From NCBI GenBank assembly GCA_963808165.1, contig CAWEET010000007.1:1-64000 (forward strand): a stretch of DNA of 64,000 nucleotides. Reading direction: 5' to 3'. The notes beneath the pieces were generated by a model, which was not told the origin of the DNA, did not search any database, and saw nothing but the letters and a program-made list of their open reading frames with translations. Of this stretch, positions 58,825-64,000 are shown piece after piece. This stretch comes from Thiosocius sp963808165. Lineage in GTDB: Bacteria; Pseudomonadota; Gammaproteobacteria; Chromatiales; Chromatiaceae. The stretch's first letter is position 1; every line of letters begins with the position of its first letter. A program made the position numbers and the translations under genes.

Positions 58825-58994
58825 CATATGGCGCCGTGCGCCGGACATACTTGACTGGCGCAGTGAGAACAACAGAAGCCGGAGGTCAGGCTGGTGGATA
58901 GCGAGAATCTTGTCGATGACCTCCGGATCCTCAATGCATGCGATGATCCGCACCGCCCCGCCGCAGGCCGGGCAGGTCTCGATGTCGATCCCGA

Positions 58995-59065
58995 CCGAAT
59001 CGCCTGGAGCGATTTGGAACAGCCGAAGGCTGGCCCGAAGGGCGGAGGGCAGGATGCCCGGAGTA
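58995..59065 (-). repeat. Short hairpin repeat 1, copy c
   Basis: Same host site as copy b (just before the DIETCPACGG codons), so both descend from one insertion. Confidence 0.85.
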
Positions 59066-59373
59066 ACACCCGTTTGAGGCGTTGCGCCCAGGTCATCGCG
59101 GCCCGGCGTTCGGCTGGCGTAGACTCCTCCGGATCCGCGGTCCGGGCATGCTGACCGTCCCTACCCCGCCTGGCCGGCGTCACCCGCGCACGGTATTTGC
59201 TGTTTGGCGCAAACACCCCGTGACAAATTCATCTGGAATGAATTTGGACAGCTTTAGCTGGCCCGCGAAGCGCGGTGAGTATCAGGGATGATACGAGCCA
59301 AGCGCGTCAGGTTGACCCGCGGTTTCGGCACCAGGGCGGCCAGGCGGGCGATGAAATCGAGCGGCTCGACAAC

Positions 59374-59440
59374 ATCGCCGGGAGCGATTTTGAACAGCCA
59401 GAGGCTGGCCCGCAGGGCAGAGGGCAGGATGCCCGGAGTA
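59374..59440 (-). repeat. Short hairpin repeat 1, copy d
   Basis: Inserted between the codons for YRDGTTHVI and EPLDFIARL; it shifts the frame between the two. Confidence 0.85.
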
Positions 59441-59484
59441 AGATGACATGCGTCGTGCCGTCACGGTACGGCGTCTTCAACTGG

Positions 59485-59533
59485 GTCGCTCCTGCGCATC
59501 CCTGCGCCCGCGACACTTGTGAATCCCTTCACG
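59485..59533 (+). repeat. Short hairpin repeat 2, copy e
   Basis: Contains GCGCA-TCCC-TGCGC and GTGAA-TCCC-TTCAC, two hairpins with the same loop. Lies between VRYD(V/L)K and YRDGTTH codons. Confidence 0.8.
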
Positions 59534-59670
59534 TCGTACCGGACGTTGCCGTTCGGCGTGAGCGACAGGCGCTTTTCCGAGATGGCTGGCCGACTGATGT
59601 AGCGACACAGCCGCTCGAGCTTCTGGCGTTGATCCGCCCGCGCTGCCACGCCAGCGTGCAGCGAGACAAC

Positions 59671-59736
59671 ATCGCCGGGAGCGATTTTGAACCGCCGCAG
59701 GCGGACCCTAAGGGCGAAGGGCAGGATGCCCGGAGT
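59671..59736 (-). repeat. Short hairpin repeat 1, copy e
   Basis: Inserted between the codons for DDGVGKVAG and LHAGVAARA, a third host site. Confidence 0.8.
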
Positions 59737-59848
59737 CACCCGGCGACCTTGCCAACCCCGTCATCGAAGGGCTCGACACAGGCCGGCAGCGTCTGCAACG
59801 TGAACACTTTGCGACCCTGCTGCGGCCCAACGGCGATGCGGTAGGTGG

Positions 59849-59895
59849 GTCGCTCTTGCGCATCCTGCGCTCGCGACATTCGTGCATCCGTGCAC
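59849..59895 (+). repeat. Short hairpin repeat 2, copy f (diverged)
   Basis: GTCGCTCTTGCGCATCCTGC ... GTGCATCCGTGCAC, inserted after LLGSS codons; a third host site for this family. Confidence 0.65.
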
Positions 59896-60150
59896 ATCAT
59901 CGACGAACCCAGGAGTTGTTTCATCGCGCCGGCTTCGAGTTCGTCGCCAGCCAGGTAGCTGTTCTCCGCATCGCGTTCCAACAAGCCCTGACGTTCCAGG
60001 TAGCGGCCGATGCGCTGCGCCAGGGTCTGGGTAAGCCCGGCCAACTCGGTGCTGGTCGGGGCCCTCACCCAGCGGAAGCGCAGCGAACCGTCGGGGTGCT
60101 CGATATACACCCCGTCGAGGAACAGCATGTGGAAGTGGACGACCCTGCGG

Positions 60151-60343
60151 CCCTTTCCCTGGCGGCATTGGCGTCTGCTGCTGTTTGCGGTCGGCGTGCC
60201 GCCGCTGCTCGCCCTCACCGGGATCGCAGCCGCGGCATTTCTGGGTTTACCCGAGGGATCGGCGATAATTCTCGCGACCCTCGCCGCGAGTGCGTCTTAC
60301 ATCGCCGTGCCGGTGGCGATCAAGGGTGCGATACCGAAAGTCA
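60151..60343 (+). pseudogene. SbtA-like bicarbonate transporter, middle fragment
   Basis: About 60 codons: HWRLLLFAVGVPPLLALTGI, AAAAFLGLPEGSAIILATLA and ASASYIAVPVAIKGAIP. The ASASYIAVP motif is typical of sodium-dependent bicarbonate transporters of the SbtA family. The 5' side is cut by IS91 fragment E and the 3' side by an IS110-type fragment. The continuation is found at 61225-61352. Confidence 0.82.
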
Positions 60344-61200
60344 GCGCACCGCGAAGGCCAACCAGATCCGTGGCCTGGTGGCCGAGTACGGACTGGTGGC
60401 ACCGCAGCAGTTGGCCAGTTTACGAGCGGCTATACCGAGTTGGCTGGAAGATGCCGAGAATGGTTTGAGCGCCCGGTTTCGCCGTTTGTTGAACGACCTT
60501 TGGGATGAGCTGAAGTACTTGGATCAACGCATCACGGCACTGGACCAGGAGATTACGACACTGGCGCAACAAGACCCGGTCGCCCAGCGACTTCAACAGC
60601 TGCGTGGCGTGGGGCCGTTGATTGCGACCGCTCTGGTTGCGGCTGTCGGCAACGCCGAGCAGTTCAGCAATGGCCGACAGATGGCAGCGTCCTTGGGACT
60701 CACACCGGGACAACACAGCTCCGGTGGGAAAGAGCGATTACTGGGGATCACCAAGCGGGGTGATGTCTATCTGCGCACCCTTCTGATCCATGGAGCCCGT
60801 TCCGTTATTTATGCGGCCAGGCATAAGGATGACCGATTGAGTCAATGGGTCACGGGCCTGGCGAAGAGAAGACACCCGAATGTCGCTGCTACCGCGCTAG
60901 CCAACAAGACCGCGCGTATCGCCTGGGCAATGTTGCGACGGGGAACCGATTATCAACCGGACATGATGATGCCGGCATGATCATCTGTTGCTGACAGGAG
61001 AACTTCACTGACGATTGCAGAGCAAGCCAGCTGATGGCGAACAGGTCGAACCGGCGTCGGAAAAACCCGGGAATGTCCACGTGCGAGAAGCACGAGAAAG
61101 CGATTGGGAGCCGGCGCGCGAATAGCCCATTATGGCCCTGCATCGAAGCATCGATGCGTCAAACGAGGCCGGATATACGTAAGCAGTCGAACCTACGCGT
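60344..61200 (+). mobile_element. IS110/IS1111-family element, 3' part, inside sbtA
   Basis: A transposase C-terminal half is read from 60344 to 60980: RTAKANQIRGLVAEYGLVAP, the Transposase_20 region RLQQLRGVGPLIATALVAAV, ASLGLTPGQHSSGGKERLLG and GDVYLRTLLIHGARSVIYAA, ending TDYQPDMMMPA. It has the Ser-containing C-terminal catalytic domain but lacks the N-terminal DEDD domain. The 3' non-coding tail runs to about 61200-61220. It separates two parts of one sbtA gene. Confidence 0.85.
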
Positions 61201-61224
61201 CATTGAATGGAATGCTTGCAAGCC

Positions 61225-61352
61225 GAGGAGGAGTATATACGGACATCGGGCTTGCCATGCTGGCATCGCTCGGTGCAACCTTCCCTTTCAACGTGATCGT
61301 CGGCATCGGCCTGTATCATCAGATCATCCAGCTCATGCTTCTCCGGACATAA
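61225..61352 (+). pseudogene. SbtA-like transporter, C-terminal fragment
   Basis: Reads DIGLAMLASLGATFPFNVIV then GIGLYHQIIQLMLLRT and stop. LGATFPFNV is the conserved last helix of SbtA-type proteins. Together with 60151-60343 it forms roughly the last 100 residues of the gene; only a few residues at the junction are missing. Confidence 0.8.
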
Positions 61353-61516
61353 AACAGGAGAGATGCAGCAGGCTGGTCAACAGGTTGAAGATCGACACAG
61401 ACAGCATGACCGTCGGCATGATGTAGTTGGTTACGCCGCGGTGGATGATATTACTGGTTTCATACAGGATGAGACCGGCCATCAGCACATTGCTGGCGAT
61501 TGGAATAGCGTTTATG
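61333..61516 (-). pseudogene. Bax-inhibitor-1/YccA-type membrane protein, C-terminal stump
   Basis: The minus strand reads AIPIASNVLMAGLILYETSN, IIHRGVTNYIMPTVMLSVSI, FNLLTSLLHLSCFMSGEA and stop. Matches the last two helices of BI-1/YccA proteins (LxxTSxIIHGGETNYI pattern). Its 3' end overlaps the sbtA 3' end on the other strand by about 20 bases. The 5' part is replaced by an IS3-type fragment at about 61517. Confidence 0.68.
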
Positions 61517-61518
61517 TT

Positions 61519-61640
61519 TCTTATCCGCGCCTACCGGCTGTTCAACGTCATCGATGACTTCAACCGCGAGGGCCTAGGCATCGAGGTGGACTTTTCGCTG
61601 CCTGCCGATCGGGTCATCCAAGGCCGCTCTGTCTGCTTGT
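61519..61640 (+). pseudogene. IS3-family transposase internal fragment
   Basis: About 35 codons: YRLFNVIDDFNREGLGIEVD and FSLPADRVI. This is the segment around the first catalytic Asp of an IS3-type integrase core (NVIDDFNRE). Both ends are missing. From 61641 to 61940 nothing more is recognised; that stretch should hold the promoter of the histidine kinase. Confidence 0.75.
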
Positions 61641-61940
61641 TGCAGCATGCTTTGCGGCGGCCAAACACCAGGTGGCCGAGGACTGCGGGTCGCTTGACGC
61701 ACCGGCAAGCACCACGAAAGATCAATCCGGCAAGGCGCCCGCTAGCGGGGAAGGCTCGGTACGGTAGCTGAAATCTTGCGACAACCTAAAGTCCCTTTAC
61801 TCGGGATCACCGAGCTTTGCCGATCCGGAGTGCTAGAATAGCGTGGACAAGTTCGTTAAGCCGGCCACCCGACCAGTGTTTTACGGCCGCTCTGTGCAAC
61901 CGCCGCTGACGTCGGCGGTGATGCGCTTGGGTGCGGACGC

Positions 61941-63761
61941 ATGAGCATCCTGACCGTCGCCTGGTCCGGTTGTGCCGCTGCGAGCCTGATGCTCGCGCTG
62001 ATGCAGGTCTTTCTCTGGTTCCATGAACGCCCCTCGCCGATCTACCTGCTGACGTCGCTCGCATGCCTAAGCGCCGCGGCCACCGCGATCTCGGAACTGG
62101 CGCTGATGCACGCCTCGTCGACCGCGATCTATGCAGAAATCCTGCGTTGGGAGAACCTGGCGGTCTTTCTGTTGCTGGTCTCGCTGGTGTGGGCGGTGTA
62201 CCTCCACCTCCGCACCGGTCGCCGCTGGCTCGCCTCGGTCATTACCGTGCTTTGGGTGGTTGCCACGGTGATCAATTTCACCTCCGCAAACAGCATTGTC
62301 TTTGCCGAAATCCATGCGCTCAAACAGCTGCCCACATTCTGGAATGAGACATTCGTTGGCGCTGTCGGAATCCGCAACCCATGGCTGGTCCTTACGGAGA
62401 TCGCTTCGCTGCTGATACTCGTTTTTTTCGCCGATGCCGCCGTGCGCTCCTGGCGCCGGGGTCGCCGCCGACGTGCAGTGGCGGTGGGTATTGGGGCGGG
62501 GAGCTTTATCCTGATAGGTGGCATACATTCGCCATTGGTCGATGCGGGAATCATTGAGACGCCTTACATGGTGGGCTTCGCGTTTCTGACGATGGTGCTC
62601 GCACTGAGCTATGAACTTGTGACTGATGCGGTTCTGGCTTCGCGCTATGCGCTTGAGATCAAGGCCGGCAACAAGCGGTGGCATGCCCTCATGACGAATG
62701 TACAGCTGTCCGTCATTGGAATAGACAGGGACGGGCGCGTCGAGCACGTCAATCCTTTCTTCGAGCGTCTGTCCGGCTATTCGTCTGAAGAGCTCAGCGG
62801 GCAGCCGGCAACCCGGCTCGTCCCGGAGGGCGATGCAGAAGAATTGAAAAGTCGGCTCGAGGCCGCATCAAAAATTGGCCCTCGGCCGAAAAGCCAATGG
62901 ACCATTCTCTGCCGCTCGGGTGAACGGCGACAGTTCATGTGTTCGACGGTGCGTCAGGATTCGCCGGAAGGCGCATACGATGGTGTCCTCACCGTCGCTG
63001 AGGACATCACGGACCGGCTCAGGGCAGAACGCGAGCTGACAGTGGCGCGTCGCGAAATGGAGCGCCTGATGCGCGCGAACATGTTGGGCGAACTCGCATC
63101 CGCGCTGGCCCACGAACTGAACCAGCCCCTGGCGGCGGTTCTCAGCAACGCGCAGGCGGCGCAGCGGTTGCTCGGTTCCGATGCCTTGGAGCCAGAGGAG
63201 CTGCGCGAGATCCTGGAGGACATCGTTCGCGACGACCGGCGGGCAAGTGAGGTGATTACCCGTATTCGGAGCATGGTGTGCAAGGGCGAGGCGCAGCGCG
63301 AGCCGATTCAGGTGAACGCCGCATTGCGCGCGGTGATCGGCCTGATGCAGGGTGAGCTGGAAGCGAACAACGTCCATCTACACCTTGCACTGGACGCCGA
63401 ACTGCCGGCAGTGGTCGCCAACCAGGTCGATATGCAGCAGGTCGTCATGAACCTGATGATGAACGCGGTCCGGGCGGTGAGTGATCAGCCGGAGGAGAGT
63501 CGGTGGATCGCGCTCGAGACTATGCAGCGGAACGGCCTTATTCGACTGGTGGTCGAAGATTCGGGTGCCGGTATCCCGGAGGATGTTGCGGGGCGCATGT
63601 TCGAGCCGTTCTTCACCACCAAGTCTCTAGGCATCGGCATGGGTCTGGCCATATGTCGACGCATCGTTGAAGGGCACGGCGGTCGGATCGGTGCCGAGAA
63701 CCGGGATACGGGCGGAGCGCGAATTTCCGTGGAGTTTCCGCTGACGCACGATGGACAGTAA
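61941..63761 (+). CDS. PAS-domain sensor histidine kinase
   Basis: 606 residues. The N-terminus has about seven membrane helices (residues 1-230: LMLALMQVFLWFHERPSPIY ... VGFAFLTMVLALSYELVTDA). A PAS domain follows (about 245-360: SVIGIDRDGRVEHVNPFFER, LSGYSSEELSGQPATRLVP). The HisKA motif LASALAHELNQPLAAVLSNA (phospho-accepting His) and a HATPase domain (VVMNLMMNAVRAVSDQPEES, LVVEDSGAGIPEDVAGRMFE, GIGMGLAICRRIVEGHGGRI) complete it. The architecture is FixL/DctB-like with an integral-membrane sensor. The signal is unknown. A response regulator starts immediately downstream, so the pair is a two-component system. The ATG follows GACGTCGGCGGTG, a weak binding site. Confidence 0.92.
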   Translation: MSILTVAWSGCAAASLMLALMQVFLWFHERPSPIYLLTSLACLSAAATAISELALMHASSTAIYAEILRWENLAVFLLLVSLVWAVYLHLRTGRRWLASVITVLWVVATVINFTSANSIVFAEIHALKQLPTFWNETFVGAVGIRNPWLVLTEIASLLILVFFADAAVRSWRRGRRRRAVAVGIGAGSFILIGGIHSPLVDAGIIETPYMVGFAFLTMVLALSYELVTDAVLASRYALEIKAGNKRWHALMTNVQLSVIGIDRDGRVEHVNPFFERLSGYSSEELSGQPATRLVPEGDAEELKSRLEAASKIGPRPKSQWTILCRSGERRQFMCSTVRQDSPEGAYDGVLTVAEDITDRLRAERELTVARREMERLMRANMLGELASALAHELNQPLAAVLSNAQAAQRLLGSDALEPEELREILEDIVRDDRRASEVITRIRSMVCKGEAQREPIQVNAALRAVIGLMQGELEANNVHLHLALDAELPAVVANQVDMQQVVMNLMMNAVRAVSDQPEESRWIALETMQRNGLIRLVVEDSGAGIPEDVAGRMFEPFFTTKSLGIGMGLAICRRIVEGHGGRIGAENRDTGGARISVEFPLTHDGQ

Positions 63762-63765
63762 GCCG

Positions 63766-64000
63766 ATGACCGAGTCCCCAGCCATTGTCTGTATCATCGA
63801 TGACGATGCGTCCGTGCGCCGCAGCCTGCAACGGCTTCTGGTGGCAAACGGATACCGCGTCGAGGCCTTTGCCGATGCGCAGAGCTATCTCGCGCACGAA
63901 CCTGATGGGCGATGCGGCTGTATTGTCTTGGACATTCGCATGCCGGGCATCGACGGCCTCGAACTGCAGACCCGTTTGGAAGAAGAAAGGCCGCGTGCGC
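63766..64000 (+). CDS. FixJ-like response regulator (partial, runs off window)
   Basis: Receiver domain start: IVCIIDDDASVRRSLQRLLV, phosphoryl acceptor Asp in CIVLDIRMPGIDGLELQTRL. The IDDDASVRRSLQRLL pattern and the partner kinase point to a FixJ/NarL-type DNA-binding regulator, but the output domain lies beyond the window. Starts at an ATG at 63766, or at 63751 (overlapping the kinase stop) in the same frame. Confidence 0.88.
   Translation, partial: MTESPAIVCIIDDDASVRRSLQRLLVANGYRVEAFADAQSYLAHEPDGRCGCIVLDIRMPGIDGLELQTRLEEERPRA

Larger units (their letters stand above)
58890..60150 (-). mobile_element. IS91-type element fragment, copy E (HUH to 3' region)
   Basis: The only copy keeping the catalytic middle of the transposase. 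On minus from 60150: VVHFHMLFLDGVYIEHPDG (HUH motif HFH), SYLAGDELEAGAMKQLLGSS, a repeat-2 insert, YRIAVGPQQGRKVFTLQTLP, a repeat-1 insert, LHAGVAARADQRQKLERLCR, the Tyr motif RYISRPAIS, a second repeat-2 insert, YRDGTTHVI, a second repeat-1 insert, EPLDFIARLAALVPKPRVNL, an unrelated spacer at about 59220-59285, NSKYRARVTPARRGRDG, a third repeat-1 insert, and PACGGAVRIIACIEDPEVID. No AGTATAGG end is seen. Broken many times and unable to encode a transposase. Upstream it truncates sbtA. Confidence 0.85.

Noticed and set aside
57541..58953. 470-codon minus-strand frame across the PagL-like and PPK2 genes
   Set aside because: Antisense of two clearly assigned genes. Only its first 20 codons (MRIIACIEDPEVIDKILA) are meaningful, as an IS91-type scrap.

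Overview
The window looks like chromosome of a GC-rich gammaproteobacterium, most likely a sulfur- or CO2-metabolising member of the Chromatiales or a relative. This rests on the TamA/TamB pair, a large MscS-type channel, PPK2 kinases, and fragments of SbtA, SulP and proton P-type ATPase genes; no rRNA or complete tRNA is present, so the placement is inference. Several blocks are visibly richer in A/T than their surroundings (about 11.5-14.5, 19.2-22.3, 44.4-45.4, 53.4-55.4 and 57.0-57.4 kb) and are probably acquired.

Layout. 1-10.3 kb is conserved core, all on the minus strand: an RND efflux permease with its adaptor, then tamA-tamB. 10.7-19 kb is mobile and accessory: broken IS110 and IS91-type elements, two DUF1254 genes (the second with two in-frame stops), and a group IIC intron placed just after the terminator of a tRNA-Phe 3' half, which looks like an integration scar. 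A DUF4143-type ATPase follows. 19.2-25.2 kb holds a repeat-bearing secreted protein, a diguanylate cyclase and small unknown genes. 25.3-32.3 kb is a metabolic group: a D-aminoacylase-like amidohydrolase and a homocysteine methyltransferase-like protein on plus, facing a CocE/NonD hydrolase and an ATP-grasp enzyme on minus. 32.6-40 kb holds a secreted Hsp20-like protein, an MscK-like channel and an NRDE protein.

40-61.7 kb is a graveyard. Intact genes (dodecin, an outer-membrane protein, a CNNM protein, two PPK2s, oleate hydratase, a PagL-like deacylase) are separated by stumps of other genes (PsiE, MBL hydrolase, ParB-like twice, SulP, HdeA-like, Fic twice, P-type ATPase, serine dehydratase, SbtA, Bax-inhibitor-1). 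Many stumps end exactly where a transposon fragment begins. From 61.9 kb to the end lies a two-component system, with the response regulator cut by the window edge.

The dominant theme is one IS91-type (HUH) transposase family present as at least nine mosaic fragments. No copy is intact. Two nearly identical internally deleted copies (33.5 and 40.6 kb) imply movement in trans or recent duplication. Two families of short multi-hairpin repeats are inserted at several different places inside the transposase fragments, and recombination between two of them explains at least one deletion. A second theme is a ParB-like (ParBc_2) gene placed directly behind membrane transporter genes in two separate loci (SulP and CNNM).
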